DNA of 64,000 nucleotides, taken from positions 1 through 64,000 of the forward strand of contig JACKPD010000016.1 in the NCBI GenBank assembly GCA_024233785.1, given 5' to 3'. The stretch is from Spirochaetales bacterium (GTDB lineage Bacteria; Spirochaetota; Spirochaetia; CADAEX01). This document shows, piece after piece, positions 18,531 to 27,100 of this stretch. The notes under the pieces were generated by a model. That model was given only the letters and a program-made list of their open reading frames with translations, made no database searches and had not been told where the DNA came from. The position numbers and the translations under genes are program-made. Within the stretch, counting starts at the first letter, position 1; each line of letters opens with the position of its first letter.

Positions 18531-19310
18531 TTATATACCATCCCGCACCTGCACCTCTTTAAGTCTGAGATATGAAACAAACCAGAATAAAGGAGCAACT
18601 GCTGTAAAATATAACAGGCGCAGTGTTTTTATAAATACTGAAAATATTTTCTCAAATTCAAGGTATATTACAGAATAATCCAATAAGCCGAAATTCTTTT
18701 CAAATACACTGCTGAATAATATACTGATATCACGGCTGAAAATAAATCTTGCGAATACAGAGACAATTATTAATGTAAGCAGGAAAAAAGCAGACAAGGA
18801 CAACAGGGTTTTAAAGAAATGCATTTTACGGAAATATACAGATCCCAGGAAGAAGAGACTTGAGTTTATAATATAGACAGGGAAAGTCCTGAATATTTCT
18901 GATGAAAACGGATTAAAATGCGGAAGTCCGGCGTTAAAAGCATAATTTACGGAAAATACAGCTGCAAATGAACTGATAGAGTAAAGGACAAGAGAAAACA
19001 CTATCCACACAATTGTAGTAGTTACAAGGCGTTGAATGAATTTCTCAATAACAGAAGCGGGCAAAAGCAGGTAAACGCTGTTTCTGTCGCGCTGATGTAT
19101 TTCACGGAAACAGGCGGAAGTATATATAAATCCCCCTGTATAAAGAAACAGCGGATAAAGAGCAGTGTGTTCAAAAGCAGATTCATTTATCAGAAAAAAA
19201 ATAAAAACCGATACCGCAGAGGAAGCAATAATAAGGGATTTCATGTTTTCCCTCAAATCTCTTTTAAAAAGCAGATAGATCCTGTAAGGGCTGATTTTCA
19301 TCATCTTCAT
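18531..19310 (-). CDS. ABC-2 type transporter permease subunit
   Basis: Integral membrane protein of 259 aa with about six hydrophobic helices and no recognisable catalytic motif. An extracytoplasmic loop containing NAGLPHFNPFSSEIF lies mid-protein. Together with the ATPase that overlaps its start by 4 nt, it resembles the ATPase/permease pairs of BcrAB or YtrBC type that export or sense antimicrobial compounds. The sequence itself is too divergent to assign a substrate. Confidence 0.78.
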   Translation of the reverse strand: MKMMKISPYRIYLLFKRDLRENMKSLIIASSAVSVFIFFLINESAFEHTALYPLFLYTGGFIYTSACFREIHQRDRNSVYLLLPASVIEKFIQRLVTTTIVWIVFSLVLYSISSFAAVFSVNYAFNAGLPHFNPFSSEIFRTFPVYIINSSLFFLGSVYFRKMHFFKTLLSLSAFFLLTLIIVSVFARFIFSRDISILFSSVFEKNFGLLDYSVIYLEFEKIFSVFIKTLRLLYFTAVAPLFWFVSYLRLKEVQVRDGI

Positions 19311-20185
19311 CTGTCTGCATCCTCCCTGCCTAATATACTTGCGATTAACCCGTGCTTTTGAATTACAGCATTGAACAGCACCTCAATATCAATATTATTA
19401 CTGTTTAATCTTCCGTCATTCCCAGTTCCTTCGCCCAGTTCCCCGTCAATCTCTGAAAGAACAGCCCATCCGCCGGGAACTTTCTCGGAATGTATAATTT
19501 TATCTCCGGATGGAGGGAAAGGAGAAAAAGAACAGCTTATTTTACCTGCCACTTCAGCCATACTGTGGTTAAAAATAATTGCGCCGTTATCCACTATGAT
19601 AACCGGATCAATAAGATCTTCCATGTCCCTGACCTGATGCGTTGAAATTATTATGCAGCTTTCATCTGCTGCTGCAGATGACACAAGCCTTCTGAACTGG
19701 CTTTTTGAGGGGATATCAAGTCCATTTGTAGGTTCATCAAGAAGTATTACACCGGAGCAGGTTGCAAGTCCGAAAGCTATAAGAAACTTTTTTTTCTGGC
19801 CGTAGGACAGGGATGTCAGCTTTGTGCCCATATCCAGCTCAAAATCCGAAACCAGCATCCTGAATTTGTTTTCATCAAATAAGGGGTAGAAGGGAGCATA
19901 AATATCAGCATAGCAGCTGCCTGTTAATCCTGGTAAATAAAATTCTTCCGCAAGATAAAAAAGCCTGGAGAGGAATTCGGGTTCTCTTTTTTGAGGGATT
20001 AAACCCGACACAGTACATTCGCCGGCATCCGGATAAAGAAGACCGGAAAGTATTTTAAGCAGAGTACTTTTTCCTGCGCCGTTTTTACCAAGCAGTCCGT
20101 AAAGCCCTGCTCCCATAGTGAGATTCATATCCCTGAAAAGTCTTTTATTATCATAACCGAATGAAAGGTTATTCACCCCGATCAT
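19307..20185 (-). CDS. ABC transporter ATPase
   Basis: Export-type ATPase of 292 aa. Walker A is LLGKNGAGKST, the signature is LSYGQKKKFLIAFGL and Walker B is VILLDEPTNGLD, followed by the switch His in IISTHQVRDMEDL. The C-terminal 80 residues are a variable tail. It is the first gene of a four-gene unit (ATPase, permease, small membrane protein, alarmone synthetase) with overlaps at each junction except the third gene's 35-bp gap. The ~325-bp region upstream separates it from a divergent operon. Confidence 0.92.
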   Translation of the reverse strand: MIGVNNLSFGYDNKRLFRDMNLTMGAGLYGLLGKNGAGKSTLLKILSGLLYPDAGECTVSGLIPQKREPEFLSRLFYLAEEFYLPGLTGSCYADIYAPFYPLFDENKFRMLVSDFELDMGTKLTSLSYGQKKKFLIAFGLATCSGVILLDEPTNGLDIPSKSQFRRLVSSAAADESCIIISTHQVRDMEDLIDPVIIVDNGAIIFNHSMAEVAGKISCSFSPFPPSGDKIIHSEKVPGGWAVLSEIDGELGEGTGNDGRLNSNNIDIEVLFNAVIQKHGLIASILGREDADR

Positions 20186-20510
20186 TTATAACCCTGCATA
20201 AACTTTGAAGTTCTAATCATATCTATAAATCTTATCCTGCATTAATCTTAATATATTTTACTATCATCTTTGATGATATACAAGGAAATGAATGTCCTGA
20301 TTCAAACAGATCCATGATTTATCCTGTTTCAGCAGGCATTCCGCCGGATAACCCGGATAACGGCATAAACACGGGTCATACATTAGTATGATCCTCATAT
20401 TTCAGCGCAAAATCATACTATTGTTGAATATATCCTCGCAGGCAGCCCGATGTATTTTATCACCGGAAACTCACAACAGAGTTTTACTATAAAAACATCA
20501 TGGAGATTTT
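20186..20510. promoter_or_regulatory. Divergent intergenic region with TCATAC repeats
   Basis: 325 bp between two divergent operons. It contains a perfect palindrome TCATAC-atta-GTATGA (20376-20391) and a third copy of the half-site. The 9-base arms TAGTATGAT (20384-20392) and ATCATACTA (20412-20420) also form a perfect inverted repeat. This arrangement resembles a cluster of binding sites for a dimeric regulator. No convincing -35/-10 pair was identified on either strand. The gene on the right has the ribosome site GGAG. Confidence 0.5.
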
Positions 20511-21098
20511 ATGAAAAAAACAGTACTGGCCGTTTTATTTTTAAGCGCGGCATTTCTGGCCTTTACAGATGAAATTCAGGGGAAAAAGCTTTTTATTACA
20601 GCGGGTGGAGGAATAACAGAGTTTGACGGTAAAGCAGCAGGGACATTAAGCGCCTCTGCGGGAACAAACCTTCTCCCATGGCTTGAGGGGGGCATTAACC
20701 TTACAGCATTCCATACTCTGGAGCGAAGCTATAAGGGAACAGAAGGGAGGGATTTTCAGGCCGAAAGCGGTTTTGCCGCTATTTATCTGCGACCCCATTT
20801 TGTAATAGGAGGGAAATTAGATATCGGGTTCCCTGTTCAGTCAGGGTCGGGAACCCTGTTGTACAGATATGAGGAAAAATACAGGGACGAACTTGTCTGG
20901 ACAGAGGAAATACTTGATCAGATAAACTACGGGGTAACATCTCTGGGAGTTGATATCCGGATTGCATTGTGTGATAAACACAGTTTAACCCTGTCGGGAG
21001 GATACAGGGGCACATCTCCCATCGGGTCTCCCTATGCAGATAAAGATGCTTTGAACGGATTCGGGGCGGAAATAAGATACGGATGGAAGTTGTTCTGA
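20511..21098 (+). CDS. Exported protein, probable small outer-membrane beta-barrel
   Basis: Protein of 195 aa with a clear signal peptide (MKKTVLAVLFLSAAFLAFT). The mature part alternates hydrophobic and polar residues in strands of 8-10, with turns rich in Gly/Asp, and ends in an aromatic residue (RYGWKLF), a sign of outer-membrane beta-barrels. No family was recognised. It leads a plus-strand operon in which its stop codon overlaps the next start (TGATG). Function unknown. Confidence 0.72.
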   Translation: MKKTVLAVLFLSAAFLAFTDEIQGKKLFITAGGGITEFDGKAAGTLSASAGTNLLPWLEGGINLTAFHTLERSYKGTEGRDFQAESGFAAIYLRPHFVIGGKLDIGFPVQSGSGTLLYRYEEKYRDELVWTEEILDQINYGVTSLGVDIRIALCDKHSLTLSGGYRGTSPIGSPYADKDALNGFGAEIRYGWKLF

Positions 21099-21742
21099 TG
21101 GAAAATTCACTCAGCCACTATAATCAATGGTGGGCAGCTGCGGTGTGGTTTATTTTTTACGGGGTGATAATCCTTTTCACCCCTTTTTACAGGAAAAGAA
21201 CTGTAAAACCAGTTAAAGTGTACATCGCTTTTGCAGCTGCATTTGTATTTGAGATGTTCGGGATCCCGGTAAGCATGTATGCGGCAGGGTGGTTATTCGG
21301 AATGGCAGTCCCTTTTCCGGACGGTATTTTTCATGGCCATACCCTTTCAGGGATTATCGGTATGACAGGAATGTACATAGGAATACTTATGATGATTGCG
21401 GGATTATTTCTTGTAATTACCGGGTGGGGTCTTATTCACGACAGGTACTGGAGAAAGGAAACAGGTGAAGGAGAACTGGTTACAACCGGTATTTATAAAT
21501 ATATCCGGCATCCTCAATACACAGGCCTTTTACTGATAACACTTGGCATGATTGCAGAATGGGCAACAATTCCGCTTATACTAATGTGGCCTTATCTTTT
21601 TCACCTTTATATTAAACTTGCTCAAAAAGAAGAGGAAGAAATGGTAAGCATATTTGGAGAAAAATACATTAAGTACCGGATACATACAGGAATGTTTTTA
21701 CCGCGGATTAAATCAGTCATGTTAAAAAACAATAGAACTTGA
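21098..21742 (+). CDS. Isoprenylcysteine carboxyl methyltransferase-like membrane protein
   Basis: Integral membrane protein of 214 aa with about five helices. The C-terminal half has the hallmarks of the ICMT/PEMT/NnrU superfamily: TGIYKYIRHPQYTGLLLITLG, which binds S-adenosylmethionine, and a terminal EEEEMVSIFGEKYIKYR. Bacterial members methylate lipids or unknown acceptors. An in-frame ATG at 21083 is possible, but the ATG at 21098 overlaps the upstream stop (TGATG), suggesting translational coupling. Confidence 0.82.
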   Translation: MENSLSHYNQWWAAAVWFIFYGVIILFTPFYRKRTVKPVKVYIAFAAAFVFEMFGIPVSMYAAGWLFGMAVPFPDGIFHGHTLSGIIGMTGMYIGILMMIAGLFLVITGWGLIHDRYWRKETGEGELVTTGIYKYIRHPQYTGLLLITLGMIAEWATIPLILMWPYLFHLYIKLAQKEEEEMVSIFGEKYIKYRIHTGMFLPRIKSVMLKNNRT

Positions 21743-21776
21743 CACCGCAAGCTCTCCTGACTGATAATCACTCAGG

Positions 21777-22679
21777 ATGCAGCATATAATTTTGTTTCTT
21801 TATTTTATCAATATATCAGCCGGAATAGCAGGGCTTGCCGCAATGGCGGCCCTTCATTCCAGGCTGCGTCAGGAAGTGACAGGCTCTCTTCTTTTTGTCA
21901 TGAGCTGCCTGCTTGCTTCACTGGTTTTAACACTTGTAAGCTATTATTTAAATACAATCAAACACCCGGACTATGCACTTAACCTGAGATATGCACTCGG
22001 ATTTATTATTGCCTTACTTGCCAGGCTCGGGATACTCAGAGCCCTTTTATTCATGAAAGGGATATCAAGGACAGGTTCTGTTTCTATTACTGCAGGGGTA
22101 ATAGCTGTTCATGTTATCAGCAACTTTCTGGCTGTTTCTGGAAGGAAGGACCTGCTTGAAACACTTTACCTGCCGGTAATCTTTCTTGTTTCATTGTACC
22201 TTCTTATTGTAGGGGTACTTCTTCTGCGCGGTTCAGATGCGGAAAACGCCGGAACAGTAAAAACACTTCTCAGGCGGCTCGGGGTTCTCCTGCTGGTCTT
22301 TGCACCGCTTTCAACAGCAGGATATTTTCTGTTCAAAGCTTTTCCCGGCCTCGCAGGTTTCCATATTTCCTTTGATTATTTCTTTTTTCTGGCATGGAGT
22401 TTGATAACGGTATCGGTATTTCTTGAATATCTTTCTAAACCTGCCGTACTGTTTGATAATGGCAGAATCAGCCCTTCATTTATAAAAAAATTCTCAATAT
22501 CCGCAAGAGAGGCTGAAGTGATTGAACTTGTAGGTAAAGGACTTGGAAACAGGGAAATAGCTGACAAACTTTGCATTTCATTCACAACAGCCAGAACTCA
22601 TATATACAACATTTTTCAGAAGACAGGCGCCAAATCAAGGGTTGATCTTTTAAAGATTATTTCGGGATTCAGGGAATAA
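21777..22679 (+). CDS. Membrane-bound LuxR family regulator
   Basis: Protein of 300 aa with about seven hydrophobic helices in residues 1-215 and a C-terminal LuxR/NarL helix-turn-helix (residues ~240-297: LSAREAEVIELVGKGLGNREIADKLCIS, then TARTHIYNIFQKTGAKSRVDLL, here preceded by FS rather than LS). DNA binding directly from the membrane is the family expectation; the helical region probably senses a lipid or envelope signal. It follows the methyltransferase-like gene by 34 bp and may control this operon and the divergent ABC/alarmone operon, whose shared upstream region carries palindromes. Confidence 0.85.
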   Translation: MQHIILFLYFINISAGIAGLAAMAALHSRLRQEVTGSLLFVMSCLLASLVLTLVSYYLNTIKHPDYALNLRYALGFIIALLARLGILRALLFMKGISRTGSVSITAGVIAVHVISNFLAVSGRKDLLETLYLPVIFLVSLYLLIVGVLLLRGSDAENAGTVKTLLRRLGVLLLVFAPLSTAGYFLFKAFPGLAGFHISFDYFFFLAWSLITVSVFLEYLSKPAVLFDNGRISPSFIKKFSISAREAEVIELVGKGLGNREIADKLCISFTTARTHIYNIFQKTGAKSRVDLLKIISGFRE

Positions 22680-22686
22680 TATATTT

Positions 22687-23943
22687 TCATTCACTATTAA
22701 AAGCACTCTTATCCCTGGCAGGTGCATTACCGATAATACCTGAAGCGGCCAGATAAGCGGTTGAGAAGCACCCCTGAAGCAGATACCCCCCGGTCGGGGC
22801 TTCCCAGTCAGCCATCTCTCCGATAACGTAATAACCGGGATAATTCCTAAGCATCATGTTTTCATCAAGCGATTCAAGACTAACCCCCCCGGAAGTTGAA
22901 ATTGCCTCTTCAAGCGGTCTCATTCCGTGTAATTCAAGGGGAAGAGACTTAAGCATATCCGGTTTACTGTGAATCAGCTCCTTCAGGCTGCTATGAGGGA
23001 ATATTTCCTTGAGGAGGGCGAATTTTATACCGGTAATGTTAACTGCTTTTCTAAGATAATTTGAAAGGGTTTCCCGGCCCTGATCTTTTTTTAATTTTTT
23101 AATTACCCTGTCCATTGTCAGATCAGGAAGAAGGTCGATATAAACTTCAGCCCGGCCGGACTTAATTATCTCATCCCTCAGCTCTGCGCCTGAAAAATAT
23201 ATACCGCTTCCTTCAATTCCATAAGGGGTTACAAGAAGCTCCCCGCGGTTTGATTTACCCTTGAAATCTACCCTGATGTTTTTCAGCGGCCGGCCTTTCC
23301 ATTTTTCAATGAAAGTACCACTCCATTTTTTTTCAAATCCGCAATTTGCAGCTTTAAGGGGAACAATATCTGCTCCGGCTTTTTTAAAAATATCAACCCA
23401 TCTGCCGTCTGACCCTGTCCCCGGCCAGCTTGCCCCACCAAGCGCAAATACGGCGGAGGCAGTTTTTACTTCTATTGTCTCCCCGCAGGATTCAAAAACT
23501 AGAGTTCTGTCAGGTCTTATATCTGTAAGACGGTGATTTGTATAAAGTTTAAAAAGACCTGTTCCGTAAAGAATGCTTAACCATTTATCAAGTATTTCAC
23601 CGCTCCCTTCCGTTTCGGCAAACACCCTTCCGCTGCTTCCTGTGAAAGTTTTTATTCCGATTGCGTTGTACCATTTAACCAGGTCTGAGGGTGAAAAAAG
23701 GGTAAGAAGTTTTCTGAAAAAAGCCTTATCCTTGCCATACCTGGACGCAAAAAGATCAGGATTTTCACTGTTTGTAATATTGAGTCCGCTCTGCCCGGCG
23801 AGAATATATTTTCGGCCGGGCTGATCTTTCTGCTCATAGAGGTCAACAGCTATCCTGTTTTTAACCAGGCAGTAAGCGCAGAAAAGGCCTGAAGGACCTC
23901 CTCCGGTAATTACAGCCTTTTTACTGCTTCCGGAATTATTCAG
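22687..23943 (-). CDS. HI0933/BaiN-like flavoprotein with non-canonical start
   Basis: NAD(P)/FAD-dependent oxidoreductase-like protein, about 418 aa. The N-terminal dinucleotide motif is VITGGGPSGLF, then PGRKYILAGQSGLNITNSEN (the family's conserved GLNLTHSE-like segment), ALGGASWPGTGSDG mid-protein and a C-terminal GEMADWEAPTGGYLLQGCFSTAYLA. These match the uncharacterised PP_4765-type branch. A conventional GTG start at 23625 would remove the whole FAD-binding end. The frame is open upstream only to a TAG at 23947-23949, and the sole plausible initiators are CTG at 23943 (AAGGCGG about 6 nt before it) or the preceding ATA. It lies 19 bp after serA. Confidence 0.78.
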   Translation of the reverse strand: MNNSGSSKKAVITGGGPSGLFCAYCLVKNRIAVDLYEQKDQPGRKYILAGQSGLNITNSENPDLFASRYGKDKAFFRKLLTLFSPSDLVKWYNAIGIKTFTGSSGRVFAETEGSGEILDKWLSILYGTGLFKLYTNHRLTDIRPDRTLVFESCGETIEVKTASAVFALGGASWPGTGSDGRWVDIFKKAGADIVPLKAANCGFEKKWSGTFIEKWKGRPLKNIRVDFKGKSNRGELLVTPYGIEGSGIYFSGAELRDEIIKSGRAEVYIDLLPDLTMDRVIKKLKKDQGRETLSNYLRKAVNITGIKFALLKEIFPHSSLKELIHSKPDMLKSLPLELHGMRPLEEAISTSGGVSLESLDENMMLRNYPGYYVIGEMADWEAPTGGYLLQGCFSTAYLAASGIIGNAPARDKSAFNSE

Positions 23944-23962
23944 TATCTACCGCCTTTTTCTG

Positions 23963-25177
23963 CTATCCTATATCATACTGGGAAGCCGAAAGGATATCTT
24001 TGTTTGACTCGATTATCTTTTTTATTGTCTTGCTGTCAAGAGCAGTATCTATCTGGATATTGGCACAGGCGCCTTCAGCCCCGTTGAATATTACATTCTG
24101 CATGCTTTCAACATTTGTATTGCTGTCCCTTATTATATCAAGAACGCCCGCAAGAACGCCTACCCTGTTAAAATGATGAACACAGAGCATGTATTTTGCT
24201 GATGTTTTCTCAAGAAGATTAACACAGTTTCTGACAGAGCCGGTAGCGATATATTCCTTAACAATTTTTACCGCTTCATCTGATATTGCATTCTGTGCCT
24301 GTTTTGTTGAGGCTCCTATATGATGTGTGCAGTATATATTTTCAATCCCTGAAAAATCTGATTTAAAATTACCTGTTCCTGATGAAGGTTCGCCGCTGAA
24401 AACATCCAGAGCTGCCCGTATATTTTTTGCTGCCACAGCATTTTTGAGGGCTTCCTCATCAATTACCTCAGCCCTTGATGTATTAACAAAGCAGGCCCCA
24501 TCTTTCATAGAGTTGAAAAATTCTTTTCCCAGAAAACCGCGCGTATCATTGGTAAGGGCGAGGTGCACACTTATGATATCAGCTTTCCCTGCAAGCTCCT
24601 TTACATCCCTGCAGTATTCGATATCCATACTTTCAGCTTTTTCAGGAGTCAGGGACCTGCTCCACGCAGCAACTTTAAGCCCGAATGCCTTTGCCCTGCT
24701 TATTACCTCGGAACCGATCATTCCTGTTCCGATTATTCCGAGGGTTTTACCGAATATGCCGTCTGCTTTTGAATATTTTTCCTTGTTCCAGATCCCTGCC
24801 CTGAAATCCGCTACGTTATCCGGTATTTTTCTGTCAAGGCTTAATATCAGACCTAATGCGAGCTCAGCGACAGCTATAGAGTTTTTACCCGGACAGTTTG
24901 CGACATAAACACTCTGTTCAGAAGCGGTTGCAATATCAATAGTGTTATAGCCTGCCCCCGCCCTTATGATGAGATTAAGTCTGGGGTTGGCCTCTATTGA
25001 CTCTTTCCCCACTTTGGTTGATCTAACAATAATGATATCAGGCAGTTCATCGCCCACAGCCTTTGTAAGCGAAGCTTCTTTTAGACCCGGATCATATACA
25101 ACTTTACATCCGAGTGATGTAAATTCCTCAATTTTATTTTCCGGGAATTTATCAGCGATCAGAATTTTAAATCCCAT
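23963..25177 (-). CDS. serA: D-3-phosphoglycerate dehydrogenase-like protein
   Basis: 2-hydroxyacid dehydrogenase of 404 aa that would oxidise 3-phosphoglycerate to phosphohydroxypyruvate with NAD+, the first step of serine synthesis. The Rossmann motif GIIGTGMIGSEV lies at about residue 150. Catalytic residues are in NTSRAEVIDEEAL (Arg), DVFSGEP (Glu) and THHIGAST (His). The C-terminal ~70 residues form an ACT-like domain (HHFNRVGVLAGVLDIIRDSNTNV), usual for serine feedback control. It lies 54 bp downstream of a hybrid kinase and just upstream of a flavoprotein; no serB or serC is nearby. Confidence 0.88.
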   Translation of the reverse strand: MGFKILIADKFPENKIEEFTSLGCKVVYDPGLKEASLTKAVGDELPDIIIVRSTKVGKESIEANPRLNLIIRAGAGYNTIDIATASEQSVYVANCPGKNSIAVAELALGLILSLDRKIPDNVADFRAGIWNKEKYSKADGIFGKTLGIIGTGMIGSEVISRAKAFGLKVAAWSRSLTPEKAESMDIEYCRDVKELAGKADIISVHLALTNDTRGFLGKEFFNSMKDGACFVNTSRAEVIDEEALKNAVAAKNIRAALDVFSGEPSSGTGNFKSDFSGIENIYCTHHIGASTKQAQNAISDEAVKIVKEYIATGSVRNCVNLLEKTSAKYMLCVHHFNRVGVLAGVLDIIRDSNTNVESMQNVIFNGAEGACANIQIDTALDSKTIKKIIESNKDILSASQYDIG

Positions 25178-25231
25178 AACAAATCCTCCTTTAAGTTCTA
25201 TGATTCATTATAAGCTTATTCTGTAATTATT

Positions 25232-27100
25232 TCATTCCATAATTTTATTTATTGAGGAGATTAACAGGGATGAATTATACGGTTTCTGTAAAAATCCAAG
25301 TATACCTTCATCATGAAGATTCTGCATATCACTCTCAAGACTGTAGCCGCTTGATATGAGTGCGTTTATTTCAGGGTTGATTTCCCTCATATGATTAAAC
25401 AGTTCGCGCCCGTTCATTCCGGGCATGATCATGTCAAGTATTACAATATCCATAGAATCGTGGTTTTCCCTGTAAAAAGACAGGGCATCAACACCCCTGC
25501 TGAAAGCTGTGACTCTGTGGTTTTCCCGTTCAAGAGTCACCTTAAGCATTTCACGTACTGCTTCTTCATCATCAACAACAAGAATAGAATAGCAATTTTT
25601 AAAATGCGTATCAGGAACGACGGGAGACGCGGGCTTCTCTTTTTCGGATGAAACATTCGGGAGAAAGATGCTGAAAACCGTATTTTTTCCAGGTCCGCTT
25701 GATAAAGCGATAACTCCGTTATGCTCATTTACTGTACCGTATACCGCAGAAAGGCCAAGCCCGGTACCCCGCCCCGTCCCCTTGGTTGTAAAAAAGGGCT
25801 CAAAAATCCTGTTTTTAATATTTTCAGGAATCCCTTTTCCTGTGTCAGAGACCGATATTTTTACATACCGTCCGGGAATTATTTCCCTGCCGGTTTCGGG
25901 GATGAACATTTTATTAATATCAGCGTTATCAGAAATATCCATTATATCAGATGATATTTCAAGGCTGCCTCCGTCAGGCATGGCATCGCGGGCGTTGATT
26001 GCCAGATTAAGAATTGCGTTCTGAAGCTGACTTTTATCACCTTTTACAAATGGATTATCGGCACTTAATTTATGAGAAAGGACAATTTTCCTGTCAATGC
26101 TCCGCATGATGATTGCTTCGGTTTCCATAATTAAGCTGTTAATATCGACAGGGACTGCATCATGATGACCCTTCCTTGCAAAAAACAGGAGCTGCTTTAT
26201 AAGGTCTGCCGCATTTTTCGAACTTGAAAGAACATTGTCAGCATATCTTATGATCTGTTCATCATCAACACTGTTCTTTATAAGATCCGTATACCCGACA
26301 ATACCTGCAAGCTGGTTATTGAAATCATGGGCAATGCCGCCGGCAAGCTGGCCTATGGCATTCATTTTTTCAGACTGCCTGAGCTGGGCTTCACTTTCCT
26401 GCAGCGCATTTTTTGTCTTCTCGAGCTCACTGATCTGTGCCTTCAGCCTGGCAGTCCTGAAGTTGACAACTTTTTGAAGTCTTCTGTTCTGCTGAAGGAC
26501 AAGAGCTATTATCAAAAAAAGAACAATAATCAGCAGAACTGTAAGAACAGCGTTTATACCTATAAGTTTCTTTTTTGCTTCTATATTGGTCCTGAAAATA
26601 TAATCTCCCAGTTCCTTTTTAAGCAGCTCTGACTGTGCAAGCAAGGTCGTACATTTTCCCATAAGCCGGCTCGACAGTTCTGACGCTTTCAGTTTGTTGT
26701 CTTTCCGGATATAAAATTCAAGCAGATATATCATCTCTGATGTTATGGAAGTATCAGCAATTAGTTCCATTACACGGTAGTTGATCTCCGGAGTCAGGGA
26801 TTCCCTGTCCATTTCTTCAAGTTTTCGTATAGCACTTTCAAAGCTTTCATTGATCCTGTACGGTGAAGGTTCATATTCATCGATATACCTGTAAAGTTCT
26901 GTTCTTGCATTGGCAATATCGATTGAAATTTCAGAAAGTCTGCCGATAGTCGGTATTAGAGAATCTGTCAGGCTGCTGAAAGTATTGTTGACAGTAAACC
27001 AGCTGATAGCTGATGTAAAAGTTACAATAATAAATATAACAAACATGAAAAAATATATTGCGAAGGTTAGTTTACTGTTTTGCCTAAAATCCAATATCAC
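25232..27100 (-). CDS. Hybrid sensor histidine kinase
   Basis: Membrane kinase of 622 aa. A helix at about 12-35, a helical periplasmic sensor (about 40-175) and a second helix (about 178-200) are followed by a coiled coil. The HisKA domain carries phosphorylatable His in GGIAHDFNNQL. The HATPase domain has DNA-binding-cleft motifs NARDAMPDGG, DTGKGI and GTGRGTGLGL, and a C-terminal receiver has the phospho-accepting Asp in VILDMIMPGMNG. The start overlaps by 4 nt the stop of a periplasmic binding protein gene, indicating a functional pair in which the binding protein probably presents ligand to the sensor domain. The output partner is not in the window. Confidence 0.92.
   Translation of the reverse strand: MILDFRQNSKLTFAIYFFMFVIFIIVTFTSAISWFTVNNTFSSLTDSLIPTIGRLSEISIDIANARTELYRYIDEYEPSPYRINESFESAIRKLEEMDRESLTPEINYRVMELIADTSITSEMIYLLEFYIRKDNKLKASELSSRLMGKCTTLLAQSELLKKELGDYIFRTNIEAKKKLIGINAVLTVLLIIVLFLIIALVLQQNRRLQKVVNFRTARLKAQISELEKTKNALQESEAQLRQSEKMNAIGQLAGGIAHDFNNQLAGIVGYTDLIKNSVDDEQIIRYADNVLSSSKNAADLIKQLLFFARKGHHDAVPVDINSLIMETEAIIMRSIDRKIVLSHKLSADNPFVKGDKSQLQNAILNLAINARDAMPDGGSLEISSDIMDISDNADINKMFIPETGREIIPGRYVKISVSDTGKGIPENIKNRIFEPFFTTKGTGRGTGLGLSAVYGTVNEHNGVIALSSGPGKNTVFSIFLPNVSSEKEKPASPVVPDTHFKNCYSILVVDDEEAVREMLKVTLERENHRVTAFSRGVDALSFYRENHDSMDIVILDMIMPGMNGRELFNHMREINPEINALISSGYSLESDMQNLHDEGILGFLQKPYNSSLLISSINKIME

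Noticed and set aside
20345..20362. GGATAAC direct repeat in the intergenic region
   Set aside because: Two short adjacent copies only; likely chance, and unrelated to the TCATAC dyads.
23652..23846. Minus-strand 64-aa frame beside the flavoprotein 5' end
   Set aside because: It is an out-of-frame reading across the flavoprotein's N-terminal coding region, which itself translates to conserved family sequence.
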